Assembly: GCF_902703175.1 (NCBI RefSeq) | Contig: NZ_CACRYJ010000058.1 | Location: 1 to 64,000, forward strand | DNA from: Occultella aeris | GTDB taxonomy: Bacteria > Actinomycetota > Actinomycetes > Actinomycetales > Beutenbergiaceae | Length of the DNA: 64,000 nt | Direction: 5' to 3' | In this document: piece after piece, positions 18,935 to 27,433 of the stretch | How positions within the stretch are numbered: position 1 is the stretch's first letter | How the letters are laid out: the number at the start of each line of letters is the position of its first letter | Notes under the pieces: model-generated | The model's input: only the letters and a program-made list of their open reading frames with translations | What the model was told of the DNA's origin: nothing | Databases searched by the model: none | Translations under genes and position numbers: made by a program

Positions 18935-21148
18935 GTGACCGCGACCGAACCCACCAAGAACATCGTGCCGTTCGCCGAGCAGACCTACCTGGACGCCGTC
19001 TATGCCCGCTTGGACGAGTTGCGCGAGCACACCACCCAGCGGCTCGCGCAGGTGCGACGCGAGGGCCCGTCGGGCTCGCCCCAGAACCGCTCCGAGCGCG
19101 ACGCGTTCGCGACGCTGTACGAGGACCGCCTGGCCCAGCTCGACGCAGTCGAGGACCGGCTCGTGTTCGGACGGATGGACCTGCGCGACGGCGGGCGCCG
19201 GTACGTCGGCCGGATCGGCCTCTCGGACGACGACCACGCCCCCATGCTCACCGACTGGCGGGCACCGGCCGCCCGCGCCTTCTACCAGGCGACCGCGGCG
19301 AACCCCGGTGACCTGATCCTGCGCCGACACCTGCAGACCCGCGCGCGCACGGTGATCGCGGTCGAGGACGACGTGCTCGACCTGGATGCGCTCACCGATG
19401 CGGCCGAGGTGAACCTCTCCGGCGAGGGAGCCCTGCTGGCCGCCCTGAACGCCCAGCGCACCGGCCGGATGGGCGACATCGTGGCCACCATCCAGGCCGA
19501 GCAGGACGCGGTGATCCGCTCCGACCTGGACGGCGTGCTGGTGGTCCAGGGCGGCCCCGGCACCGGGAAGACGGCGGTGGCCCTGCACCGTGCCGCCTAC
19601 CTGCTCTACGCGCACCGGCAACGCCTCGAGCGGTCCGGAGTCCTGATGATCGGACCGAGCCGGGTGTTCCTGCGCTACATCGAGCAGGTGCTGCCCTCCC
19701 TCGGCGAGACCGGTGTGGTCGCCTCGACGATGGCGGACCTGGTGCCGGGTGTGAGCGCGCGTGGCATCGAGTCGGACCGCGTCGCCGAGATCAAGGGCCG
19801 GGCCGTGTGGGCGCGGATCATCGGTTCGGCCGTGCGAGCCCGGCAGCGGGTGCTGCCGGAACGGGAGCTGAAGGTGGGTTCGGTCCGGCTCACGCTGCGT
19901 CCGGCCGAGGTGCGCGAGGCGCAGGCTCGGGCCCGACGCGGACGAGCGCCGCACAACCTCGCCCGGGTGACGTTCGTACGCCAGATGCTCACCGCCCTGT
20001 CCCGTCAGTACTCCGAGATGGTGCCCGGTCTCGGCGAGGACGACCACATGGAGGTGCTCGAGGAGCTCCGGTCCGCGCGGGACGTGCGGGTGGCGCTGAA
20101 CCTGTGCTGGATGCCGTTGTCCGCGACCGGTCTGCTGGCCGACCTGTACGCCAAGCCGCACCGGCTCGCTGAGGCGGCACCGATGCTGACCGCTGCCGAG
20201 CGCGCCCTGCTCGAGCGGGCCGACGGCGAGTGGACCCCCGCCGACGTCCCGCTCATCGATGAGGCCGCCGAACTCATCGGCGCGGACGAGGAGGCCGATC
20301 GCGCCCGCGCCCGAGAGGCCGAGACCCAGCGTGCGCAGGAGGTCGAGTACGCCCGAGAGGTCCTGGAGGCCAGCGGCGCGGGTGGCGGCATGGTCTCCGC
20401 CGAGGTCCTCGCCGACCGGTTCGCGACCTCCGGTCCCCGGCAGACCACGGCCGAACGCGCCTACGCCGACCGCAGTTGGACCTACGGGCACGTCGTGGTC
20501 GACGAGGCCCAGGAGCTCTCCGCGATGGCATGGCGGGCGCTGCTGCGCCGCAACCCGACCCGGTCGATGACCATCGTCGGCGACGTCTCGCAGACCTCCA
20601 CCCGGGCCGGCACCTCCGACTGGGGAGCGACCCTCGACGGGCCGCTACGCGGCCGGTGGCGGTTGGCGACGCTCACCGTGAACTACCGGACGCCGTCCGA
20701 CATCATGGACGCTGCCAGGCGGGTGGCCACGGCCGCCGACCCGGAGCACCCGCCGACGCCGGTCACCTCGGCCCGGGACGTCGACGACGCGCTGGCGATC
20801 ACGCGGGTCGACGACCTGACGACGGGCCTGCGGGCGGCAGTCGAGGCCGAGCGGAGGATGCTCGACGGCGGCCGGCTCGCCGTGGTCGCCGCGCGGCACC
20901 GGCATGCGGAGCTGTTCGCGGCGCTCGAGGTGTCCCCCGTGGTCGACCTCACCGACGAGGTGGTCCTGCTCGACCCGGCGGGCAGCAAGGGCCTGGAGTT
21001 CGACGTCGTCGTGCTCGGCGAACCGGCCGAGCTGATGCCGGAGTCGGACCGGGCCGGCGACCTGTACGTGGCGATGACGAGGCCGACCCGGCGCTTGCAC
21101 GTGGTGCATCACGGGCCGCTGCCGGAGGGCCTCGCCGACGTCCACTGA
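18935..21148 (+). CDS. HelD/HelR-like superfamily I helicase (RNA polymerase-associated)
   Basis: 737 aa with a GTG start. It has an N-terminal coiled-coil arm (about 18-45, YLDAVYARLDELREHTTQRL), then Walker A GGPGTGKTA (206-214), DEAQELS and the GDVSQTSTRAGTSDW block, and a C-terminal UvrD-like module ending LYVAMTRPTRRLHVVHHG. The N-terminal arm and the 1A insertion fit HelD/HelR, which bind RNA polymerase and remove stalled or drug-bound complexes; HelR proteins confer rifamycin tolerance in Streptomyces. I saw no rifamycin-associated element upstream. UvrD-like repair helicase is the less likely reading. Confidence 0.75.
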   Translation: MTATEPTKNIVPFAEQTYLDAVYARLDELREHTTQRLAQVRREGPSGSPQNRSERDAFATLYEDRLAQLDAVEDRLVFGRMDLRDGGRRYVGRIGLSDDDHAPMLTDWRAPAARAFYQATAANPGDLILRRHLQTRARTVIAVEDDVLDLDALTDAAEVNLSGEGALLAALNAQRTGRMGDIVATIQAEQDAVIRSDLDGVLVVQGGPGTGKTAVALHRAAYLLYAHRQRLERSGVLMIGPSRVFLRYIEQVLPSLGETGVVASTMADLVPGVSARGIESDRVAEIKGRAVWARIIGSAVRARQRVLPERELKVGSVRLTLRPAEVREAQARARRGRAPHNLARVTFVRQMLTALSRQYSEMVPGLGEDDHMEVLEELRSARDVRVALNLCWMPLSATGLLADLYAKPHRLAEAAPMLTAAERALLERADGEWTPADVPLIDEAAELIGADEEADRARAREAETQRAQEVEYAREVLEASGAGGGMVSAEVLADRFATSGPRQTTAERAYADRSWTYGHVVVDEAQELSAMAWRALLRRNPTRSMTIVGDVSQTSTRAGTSDWGATLDGPLRGRWRLATLTVNYRTPSDIMDAARRVATAADPEHPPTPVTSARDVDDALAITRVDDLTTGLRAAVEAERRMLDGGRLAVVAARHRHAELFAALEVSPVVDLTDEVVLLDPAGSKGLEFDVVVLGEPAELMPESDRAGDLYVAMTRPTRRLHVVHHGPLPEGLADVH

Positions 21149-21179
21149 GTGGTCGCGTTTTTGTTACTGGGCCGCGCAG

Positions 21180-22412
21180 GTGGACGATAGGGCCGTGGTC
21201 AAGGCGCTCCTTCTGGAAAACATCCATCCGCTCGGCAGGGAACTGCTGGCGCACGCCGGCGTCGAGGTGGTCACCGCCAAGGGTGCCCTCGACGAGGACG
21301 AGCTGATCGAGGCGCTGCAGGGCGTCGACGTCCTCGGCATCCGGTCCAAGACGAACGTGACGGCCCGGGTGCTGGAGAGCGCACCCGATCTGCTCGCCGT
21401 CGGCGCGTTCTGCATCGGGACGAACCAGATCGACCTGCGAGCCGCCGCCGGCCGTGGCGTCGCAGCGTTCAACGCGCCCTTCTCGAACACCCGCTCGGTC
21501 GTGGAGCTGGCCCTCGCCGAGATCATCGCGCTGACCCGGCGGCTCACCGAGAAGGACAAGGCGCTGCACGCCGGCACCTGGGACAAGTCGGCGACGGGCG
21601 CGCACGAGGTGCGGGGCCGCACGCTCGGCATCGTCGGGTACGGAAACATCGGCACCCAGCTGTCGGTGCTCGCCGAGGCCCTCGGGATGCGCGTGGTGTT
21701 CTACGACACCGCCGAGAAGCTCGCGCTCGGCAACGCCCAGCGGATGCGCAGCCTCGACGAGTTGCTGGACGTGGCGGACGTGGTCACGCTGCACGTGGAC
21801 GGGCGGCCCGGCAACGCGGGCATGTTCGGGCCGGCGCAGTTCGCCCGGATGAAGGAGGGCTCGATCTTCCTGAACCTCTCCCGCGGCTTCCTCGTCGACT
21901 ACGCCCACCTGCGTGACCAGATCGTCTCGGGCAGGATCGTCGGTGCCGCGGTGGACGTCTTCGCCGAGGAGCCCAAGGCCCAGGGCGACGCGTTCGAGTC
22001 CGAGCTGCGCGACCTGCCGAACGTGATCCTCACCCCGCACGTGGGCGGCTCCACCGAGGAGGCACAGAAGGACATCGGCATGTTCGTCGCCGGCAAGCTA
22101 CGCGACTACCTCGAGACCGGCGCCACGGCGCTGAGCGTCAACGTCCCCGCGCTGATCCTGGACCGTCCCCGCGACGGCTCGCACCGGATCGCGCACCTGC
22201 ACCGCAACGTGCCGGGCGTCCTCGCCGCGGTGAACCGGACCCTGGCCGCGGGTGGTGCGAACATCGAGAGCCAGGTGCTCAGCACCTCGGGCGACGTGGG
22301 TTACGTGGTCACCGACCTCAGCACCGACCTGCCGCCGTCCGAGCTCGCCGAACTGCTGGACATGGAGCCGACGATCCGCGTGCGGGCGCTGCACCCCGAC
22401 TCCGAGGACTGA
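21180..22412 (+). CDS. serA: D-3-phosphoglycerate dehydrogenase SerA
   Basis: First enzyme of serine synthesis: oxidises 3-phosphoglycerate with NAD. It is 410 aa, of the E. coli architecture rather than the long actinobacterial one. The NAD motif is VGYGNIGTQLS, with catalytic R in NLSRGFLVD and H in LTPHVGGSTEEAQ, and a C-terminal ACT domain (HRIAHLHRNVPGVLAAVN) for serine feedback. GTG 21180 is used here; an in-frame GTG at 21195 is equally possible. Stands alone. Confidence 0.94.
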   Translation: MDDRAVVKALLLENIHPLGRELLAHAGVEVVTAKGALDEDELIEALQGVDVLGIRSKTNVTARVLESAPDLLAVGAFCIGTNQIDLRAAAGRGVAAFNAPFSNTRSVVELALAEIIALTRRLTEKDKALHAGTWDKSATGAHEVRGRTLGIVGYGNIGTQLSVLAEALGMRVVFYDTAEKLALGNAQRMRSLDELLDVADVVTLHVDGRPGNAGMFGPAQFARMKEGSIFLNLSRGFLVDYAHLRDQIVSGRIVGAAVDVFAEEPKAQGDAFESELRDLPNVILTPHVGGSTEEAQKDIGMFVAGKLRDYLETGATALSVNVPALILDRPRDGSHRIAHLHRNVPGVLAAVNRTLAAGGANIESQVLSTSGDVGYVVTDLSTDLPPSELAELLDMEPTIRVRALHPDSED

Positions 22413-22431
22413 CCTCCCCCACAGACGCGAA

Positions 22432-22476
22432 CGGCGGGCCGGGCGACGGGGTGCTCCCCATTCGCCCGGCCCGCCG
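22432..22476. terminator. Long hairpin between serA and convergent DUF5302 gene
   Basis: A perfect 15-bp inverted repeat, CGGCGGGCCGGGCGA and TCGCCCGGCCCGCCG, with a 15-nt loop. Likely a bidirectional terminator. Confidence 0.78.
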
Positions 22477-22487
22477 CGTCACGTGGC

Positions 22488-22682
22488 TCAGCCGGACTTG
22501 CGCCGGAACACCCGCTTGCCCTCGGCGCCGGTGACCTCGGAGCCGTGCACGCTCCCGGTGTTGCGGCGCCCCTCGGCGGTCATGTGCTCCTTGTCGCGCT
22601 TGCGCTCGAGGGCCTCGCGCATCTTGGCCTTCGAGTCGGCCAGAGCGGCCTCGTCGGGTCCGGCATCTGTGGGATCGGGCAT
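22488..22682 (-). CDS. DUF5302 small protein
   Basis: 64 aa, highly charged and probably helical (KAKMREALERKRDKEHM), ending in a basic GKRVFRRKSG tail. This matches the actinobacterial DUF5302 family of unknown function. ATG 22682 has an AGAGGTG ribosome site 5 nt upstream. Confidence 0.75.
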   Translation of the reverse strand: MPDPTDAGPDEAALADSKAKMREALERKRDKEHMTAEGRRNTGSVHGSEVTGAEGKRVFRRKSG

Positions 22683-22808
22683 CGTCACACCTCTTCGTTC
22701 GTTCGTCCGCCTGGTTCTCCGGCGTGCCCCCTACCCTGCCGTGGCCGGCTGGCCGGCGCCACCCATATTCGATTGCGCCCGGCCTGCGAGGTAGCCAGGG
22801 TGGGTGGC

Positions 22809-23378
22809 ATGCCTCTCACGATCCGCGGCTACCGGTCGGACGACGCCGCGAGCTGGCTGCGTTGCCGGCTGCTGAGCTTCTTCGAGACCGAGTACTACGA
22901 CGACGTGTACACACAGCGCCCGACGTACGACCTACCGTCGGTCCAGCTGGTAGCGGACGACGGCGGAACTGTCGTCGGTCTGCTCGACGTCGCCGTCGAC
23001 GGGGTCGAGGCGACCATCGAGTCGGTGGCCGTCCACCCCGATCACGCCCGGTCCGGCATCGCGAGCCGGCTCCTGGAGGCGGCGCTGCCGCGCCTGGCCG
23101 GCGCGCGCACCCTGGACGCGTGGACCCGCGGGAACGAGGCCGCGAACGGCTGGTATCTGTCCCGCGGTTTCCGGGAGAATCACCGCTATCTGCACGTGTA
23201 CGCCGACAGCGGCGTGACGGAGGCAGAACTGGAGGGCTTCACGGCGCCGGAGCCGCTGAGTGCCCCGCTGTTCGCGTTCGCGCACGCCCGCATCGACGAC
23301 GAGGATGAGATCCGCCGGCGGTACCGGCGGGTGCACGTGTGCAGGCAGTACCTGCGGGACCTCACGCCGCCCGACTGA
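22809..23378 (+). CDS. GNAT family N-acetyltransferase
   Basis: 189 aa. The GNAT acetyl-CoA loop is visible in VAVHPDHARSGIASRLLEAAL (about 77-97), followed by a TRGNEAANGWYLSRGF segment typical of motif B. The N-terminus (MPLTIRGYRSDDAASWLRCR) is usual for the family. The substrate is unknown. The frame remains open upstream; ATG 22809 is the best fit to family starts. Confidence 0.85.
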   Translation: MPLTIRGYRSDDAASWLRCRLLSFFETEYYDDVYTQRPTYDLPSVQLVADDGGTVVGLLDVAVDGVEATIESVAVHPDHARSGIASRLLEAALPRLAGARTLDAWTRGNEAANGWYLSRGFRENHRYLHVYADSGVTEAELEGFTAPEPLSAPLFAFAHARIDDEDEIRRRYRRVHVCRQYLRDLTPPD

Positions 23379-23384
23379 GCCTGC

Positions 23385-23894
23385 TCACCGCCGAAGGTGC
23401 GCCAGCACGACGGGCAAGGGATCCGCCGGATCGGCCGTGTCGACACGCAGGTGCGGGTCGGTCCACGGCGGGGCCGTGGTCGCCCGCGACACCTTCGCCC
23501 AGGTGGGCTCCGGGAAGCCGGCCAGGTCCCGCCGCCGCCCCTCGAGCCGGGACCGGTGCAGGTCCGGGTCCGAGCAGATCACGTCCACGACCCGCAACGG
23601 GGCGCCGGACCGAGCCGCCAGTCTCCGCCACTGCTCACGCGCCGGCTCCACCGCGTTGACGGCGTCGACCAACACACTCTGGCCCAGGGCGAGGACCTCC
23701 TCGGCGAGGGCTTCGACCACGACGTAGGCGGCCAGGCCCGTAGGCAGCGACCCACCGGGACCACCGACCCCGGCGCGCCACATGGCGGCCTCGACGGGGT
23801 CGACGGAGAGCACCGGAACCGTCAGCGCGCGGGCGATCCGGCCCGCCAGGTGGGACTTGCCGGCGCCCGGCGGCCCGGACATCACGATCAGCAT
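23385..23894 (-). CDS. P-loop kinase-like ATPase
   Basis: 169 aa with a start-proximal Walker A, SGPPGAGKSHLA (6-17), then a VLSVDPVEAAMW acidic loop and a C-terminal CSDPDLHRSRLEGRRRDL lid-like Arg segment. This is the architecture of small AAA_33/zeta-like kinases that phosphorylate small molecules or nucleotides. No antitoxin partner is next to it. Its stop is 6 nt from the convergent GNAT stop. Confidence 0.75.
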   Translation of the reverse strand: MLIVMSGPPGAGKSHLAGRIARALTVPVLSVDPVEAAMWRAGVGGPGGSLPTGLAAYVVVEALAEEVLALGQSVLVDAVNAVEPAREQWRRLAARSGAPLRVVDVICSDPDLHRSRLEGRRRDLAGFPEPTWAKVSRATTAPPWTDPHLRVDTADPADPLPVVLAHLRR

Positions 23895-23942
23895 GCGCCC
23901 ACGCTACGTGCCGCCACGGACGGCGCACTACGCTCGGGGGTC

Positions 23943-24992
23943 ATGACCTCCGCGTTCCCGGCCGAGGACCGTTACGACCGGATGCCTGTGCGCCGGGCGG
24001 GGAACTCCGGCTTGGACCTGCCGACCGTCTCTCTCGGCCTGTGGCAGAACTTCGGCGACGCAACCCCGATCGACCGCCAGCGCGAGATCATCCATCACGC
24101 GTTCGACCGCGGCATCACCCACCTGGACCTGGCGAACAACTACGGTCCGCCGATCGGCGCCGCCGAGGAGAACCTCGGTACCCTGCTGGCCAAGGACCTT
24201 CGGGCCCTGCGGGACGAGCTGGTGATCACCACGAAGGCCGGCTACCGAGCCGGGCCAGGTCCCTACGGCGAGGGCGGCTCACGCAAGTACCTGCTGTCCT
24301 CGCTGGACGCCTCACTGCGGCGGCTCGGCCTGGATCACGTCGACATCTTCTACAGCCACCGGTACGACCCGAGTACGCCCCTGACCGAGACCCTCGGCGC
24401 GCTCAGGACGGCGGTGGACTCCGGCCGCGCCAGGTACGCGGGCATCTCCTCCTACTCGGCGCAGCGCACCCGCGAGGCGCTGGCCGTCGCGGACCAGCTC
24501 GGGCTGCGCCTGAGCGTGCACCAGCCGTCGTACTCGATGATCAACCGCTGGATCGAGCACCCGGGCCCCGCCGGCGAGTCACTCCTGGACGTCGCCGGGG
24601 AGGCCGGGCTGGGTCTGGTGGTGTTCTCGCCGCTGGCGCAGGGCATGCTCACCGACCGCTATCTCGACGGCGTGCCTGCCGACTCGCGCGGCGCGAAGGG
24701 GGCCTCGTTGAAGGCGGAGTACCTCACGACCGCCAATCTCGACCGGATCCGTTCGCTGAATGCCATCGCAGAGCGGCGCGGACAGACGCTGGCCCAACTG
24801 GCGGTGTCGTGGGTGCTCCGCGACCCGCGCGTCACGACCGCCCTCGTGGGCGCCTCCAGCGTGGCCCAGCTGGACGACACCCTCGCCACGCTCGACGCGC
24901 AGACCCTCACCCCCGCCGAGCTGGCCGAGATCGATCGGTACGCCCGCGATGGCGGCGTGAACCTGTGGGGCGCGCGCTCGAGCGACCTGTGA
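23943..24992 (+). CDS. Aldo/keto reductase, L-glyceraldehyde 3-phosphate reductase type
   Basis: 349 aa TIM-barrel NADPH reductase of the YghZ/Kv-beta branch. Catalytic residues fit D-x3-Y-x27-K: THLDLANNYGPPIGAAEENLG, then VITTKAGYRAGPGPYGEGGSRKYL, and His in DIFYSHRYDP. The phrase GYRAGPGPYGEGGSRK is characteristic of the L-glyceraldehyde 3-phosphate (methylglyoxal) reductase group. Divergent from the kinase gene, 48 bp apart, so the two share a promoter region. Confidence 0.88.
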   Translation: MTSAFPAEDRYDRMPVRRAGNSGLDLPTVSLGLWQNFGDATPIDRQREIIHHAFDRGITHLDLANNYGPPIGAAEENLGTLLAKDLRALRDELVITTKAGYRAGPGPYGEGGSRKYLLSSLDASLRRLGLDHVDIFYSHRYDPSTPLTETLGALRTAVDSGRARYAGISSYSAQRTREALAVADQLGLRLSVHQPSYSMINRWIEHPGPAGESLLDVAGEAGLGLVVFSPLAQGMLTDRYLDGVPADSRGAKGASLKAEYLTTANLDRIRSLNAIAERRGQTLAQLAVSWVLRDPRVTTALVGASSVAQLDDTLATLDAQTLTPAELAEIDRYARDGGVNLWGARSSDL

Positions 24993-25081
24993 GGCGCACC
25001 GATCCGGCCCCCGATGCGGCGCGGTGTCCGCGTCCGCCCGCGGCCCGGCCCGTTGACGCCCGCAGGGATTGGGTCGATGCT

Positions 25082-25123
25082 GCCGCCGGTGGTGCTGGCT
25101 TCCCCTCCAGCGCCACCGGCGGC
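25082..25123. terminator. 17-bp-stem terminator between convergent genes
   Basis: The arms GCCGCCGGTGGTGCTGG and CCAGCGCCACCGGCGGC (one T-G wobble) flank an 8-nt pyrimidine loop. It sits just after the aldo/keto reductase gene and just before the convergent nrdR stop. Confidence 0.82.
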
Positions 25124-25126
25124 CGT

Positions 25127-25600
25127 CTATGGGAGCGACTCCTCGCTCTGGTCCGGGCGGTCCACCCGCAGGGCGGCGATCGCGGCCTCGAAGTCCTCCA
25201 GCGAGGAGAACGCCTGGTACACGCTCGCGAACCGGAGGTAGGCGACCTCGTCCAACTCGCGCAGGGGGCCGAGGATGGTCAGGCCGACCTCATGCGCGTC
25301 GATCTCCGCGACACCGTTGCTGCGGATCGTCTCCTCGACCTGCTGTGCGAGCAGGGCGAGGTCGTCATCGGAGACCGGCCGCCCCTGGCAAGCCTTGCGG
25401 ACCCCGGAGATGATCTTGTCCCGGCTGAACGGCTCGACGGCACCGGAACGCTTCATCACGTTCAGACTGGTGGTCTCGATCGTCGTGAATCGCCGACCGC
25501 AGTTCGGGCACTGGCGCCGCCGCCGGATCGCGGACCCGTCCTCGGCGGTCCGGGAGTCCACGACGCGGGAATCGGAGTGCCGACAGAACGGGCAGTGCAC
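25127..25600 (-). CDS. nrdR: Transcriptional repressor NrdR
   Basis: Repressor of ribonucleotide reductase genes. 157 aa: a four-Cys zinc ribbon ([10 protein letters not shown] ... CPNCGRRF), then an ATP-cone domain ([24 protein letters not shown]) that senses ATP/dATP. The C-terminal acidic tail is short. In Actinobacteria it usually lies beside lexA, as here. Two candidate NrdR boxes precede it. Confidence 0.96.
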   Translation of the reverse strand: MHCPFCRHSDSRVVDSRTAEDGSAIRRRRQCPNCGRRFTTIETTSLNVMKRSGAVEPFSRDKIISGVRKACQGRPVSDDDLALLAQQVEETIRSNGVAEIDAHEVGLTILGPLRELDEVAYLRFASVYQAFSSLEDFEAAIAALRVDRPDQSEESLP

Positions 25601-25637
25601 CGACGGATCCTTCCCACATCGTGGCCGCAGCTCCCGT

Positions 25638-25685
25638 GCACTACATGTGCGCGGATCACAACGGTGTAACTACTAGATGTAGGGA
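25638..25685 (-). promoter_or_regulatory. Candidate tandem NrdR boxes upstream of nrdR
   Basis: Two similar AT-rich words, CTACATGTGCG at 25641 and CTAGATGTAGG at 25673, start 32 bp apart, about three helical turns. NrdR boxes are known to occur in pairs about 31-32 bp apart. The second, with CTACATCTAGTAG on the minus strand, is a near palindrome. The boxes sit 40-85 bp upstream of nrdR, which suggests autoregulation. Confidence 0.5.
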
Positions 25686-25766
25686 AACGTTAGGCGCTCG
25701 CGTGCCCAGATGCAAGCGACTTCGGGCACCCGTCCGGCTGGGCCCTGCTGCCGGGGCACCCAGTGG

Positions 25767-26465
25767 TCAGCCGACGGGAACCGTGAGCGCCTGACCTGCC
25801 ACCACCGTGGAGGTGGCGAGCGAGTTCAGCTCCATGATCTGGTCGATCACCACGCGCACGTCCACGCCGGGCGCGGCGTGCTCTGCAGCGATCGCCCACA
25901 GGCTCTCCCCGGGCGAGACGACCACCGTCGCCACCTCAGTCGGCGCGGCCGGCTCGGATGGGAATGCGAGGCCGAGGACCGACCCGAGCGCCGCGGCGAC
26001 GACGAGTCCGAGCACCACGAGCGCCCGGCGGCCGCGAACCGTCAGCCGCAGCGGCGCATCGACGGCGGCGCCGGCCGGCTCGACCGTTTCGGCGGGCAGC
26101 GCGTCCGAACGGCGCACCGGCCGACGGACCGGCCGCACCGGGGCGCCGTCGTGCTCGGGCCGGGCGAGCGGCACGGACACCGGCGCCAGCGCAGGCGCGG
26201 CGGTGAGGTCAGGCAGGGCCGGCACGAGGCGACGGGTCGGCGCCGGGGCGAGCGGGCCGACCAATGCCTCGGGCGAGGCCACCAGCGCGACCGCGGACGA
26301 CCCGACGCTCGGATGGGCACTCACGACCCGGGTCACCGGCCGGACGGGTCCGGTGCGGCCGCCCGGCACCGCCGACAGGTGGCGCCGACGTGCGACTCGG
26401 CCACGCCGCGTCCCGGCGTTGGCACCCGCACGGAGTTCGGCGTGGGGGAAGGCCAGTGCACTCAT
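25767..26465 (-). CDS. LysM membrane protein divergent from lexA (SOS division inhibitor candidate)
   Basis: 232 aa. A basic, Pro/Arg-rich cytoplasmic region (1-about 150) is followed by one membrane helix (about 151-173, [23 protein letters not shown]) and a C-terminal extracytoplasmic LysM domain ([18 protein letters not shown] ... [12 protein letters not shown]) that binds peptidoglycan. Position opposite lexA with an SOS box 26 bp upstream is that of the YneA/DivS/Rv2719c division inhibitors. ATG 26465 has a GAGGAG site. The functional assignment is inference from architecture and context. Confidence 0.75.
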   Translation of the reverse strand: MSALAFPHAELRAGANAGTRRGRVARRRHLSAVPGGRTGPVRPVTRVVSAHPSVGSSAVALVASPEALVGPLAPAPTRRLVPALPDLTAAPALAPVSVPLARPEHDGAPVRPVRRPVRRSDALPAETVEPAGAAVDAPLRLTVRGRRALVVLGLVVAAALGSVLGLAFPSEPAAPTEVATVVVSPGESLWAIAAEHAAPGVDVRVVIDQIMELNSLATSTVVAGQALTVPVG

Positions 26466-26490
26466 CGGGAGTCTCCTCGGTCGTCGCGGG

Positions 26491-26506
26491 TAGAACGATT
26501 GTTCGT
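26491..26506. promoter_or_regulatory. SOS box upstream of the LysM gene
   Basis: TAGAACGATTGTTCGT matches 10 of the 12 fixed positions of TCGAAC-N4-GTTCGA. It lies 26 bp upstream of the LysM gene start and 175 bp upstream of lexA. Confidence 0.72.
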
Positions 26507-26558
26507 CGAACGGCTGTACTGAAGGTAGCACGCGACCATTCCGATGTCGACACGCCAG

Positions 26559-26574
26559 TCGAACACATGTTTTG
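26559..26574. promoter_or_regulatory. SOS box upstream of lexA
   Basis: TCGAACACATGTTTTG matches the left half-site TCGAAC exactly and the right half-site at 3 of 6 positions. It lies about 107 bp upstream of lexA, consistent with LexA autoregulation, and is 68 bp from the other box (start to start). Confidence 0.65.
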
Positions 26575-26680
26575 CGGATCTGCCGTTGACGCCTACTGTT
26601 GTCCTGAACACCTCGACAGCACATCACCGCCCTCTGACAATGGCGGAAACACAGGCGTAACCGACCACCAGGAGGAGACC

Positions 26681-27388
26681 GTGACCCGATCCAGCCGCTC
26701 CAAGTCCCCCGACCCGAAGGACACGCCGGGCGCCGACGGCCTCAGCGTGCGTCAGCGGCAGATCATGGACTCCATCCGGTCGAGCATCGAAGCCAAGGGA
26801 TACCCGCCCACCATGCGGGAGATCGGTGCGGCCGTCGGGCTGGCGAGCCCGTCCTCGGTGAAGTACCAGCTCAACCTGCTCGAGCAGAAGGGGTACCTGC
26901 GCCGGGACCCGATCTCCACCCGCGCGATCGAGGTCATCGCGCCGGACGACGCCCAGTCCGTCCGCGGCGACATCGACATCTTCGAGGCGCCGGACCGGGA
27001 GGGAATCGACCCCGGTGCCGCGTACGTGCCGGTCGTCGGCCGGATCGCAGCCGGTGGCCCGATCCTGGCCGAACAGGCCGTGGAGGACGTGTTCCCGCTC
27101 CCCCGCCAGCTGGTCGGCGAAGGTGATCTGTTCCTGCTCAAGGTGGTCGGCGAGTCGATGATCGACGCGGCGATCTGCGATGGCGACTGGGTGGTCGTGC
27201 GGCAGCAGAACGTCGCCGAGAACGGCGAGATCGTCGCCGCGATGATCGACGGCGAGGCGACCGTGAAGACGCTCAAGCGCTCCGCCTCGCAGGTCTGGCT
27301 GATGCCGGCCAACCCGGCATTCTCACCGATCGACGGGAATGAGGCGCAGATCCTCGGCCGCGTGGTGAGTGTGCTCCGATCGATCTGA
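26681..27388 (+). CDS. lexA: SOS repressor LexA
   Basis: 235 aa. The winged-helix DNA-binding domain covers about 21-85 ([28 protein letters not shown]), and the S24 self-cleavage domain 115-235. The scissile bond is Ala124-Gly125 (RIAAGGPI), with catalytic Ser159 (VVGESMID) and Lys196 (ATVKTLK). GTG 26681 has a strong AGGAGGAG site; the frame continues open far upstream, so this start is preferred. It represses dinB, recA, itself and probably the LysM gene. Confidence 0.97.
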   Translation: MTRSSRSKSPDPKDTPGADGLSVRQRQIMDSIRSSIEAKGYPPTMREIGAAVGLASPSSVKYQLNLLEQKGYLRRDPISTRAIEVIAPDDAQSVRGDIDIFEAPDREGIDPGAAYVPVVGRIAAGGPILAEQAVEDVFPLPRQLVGEGDLFLLKVVGESMIDAAICDGDWVVVRQQNVAENGEIVAAMIDGEATVKTLKRSASQVWLMPANPAFSPIDGNEAQILGRVVSVLRSI

Positions 27389-27395
27389 GATCGGG

Positions 27396-27433
27396 GTTCG
27401 GCTTCTGGCGTCGCCCGGGGTCAGAAGCCGAAC
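27396..27433. terminator. Hairpin overlapping the end of ldh
   Basis: A perfect 12-bp inverted repeat, GTTCGGCTTCTG and CAGAAGCCGAAC, lies between convergent lexA and ldh. The right arm includes the ldh stop and last codons. Likely a bidirectional terminator. Confidence 0.78.
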
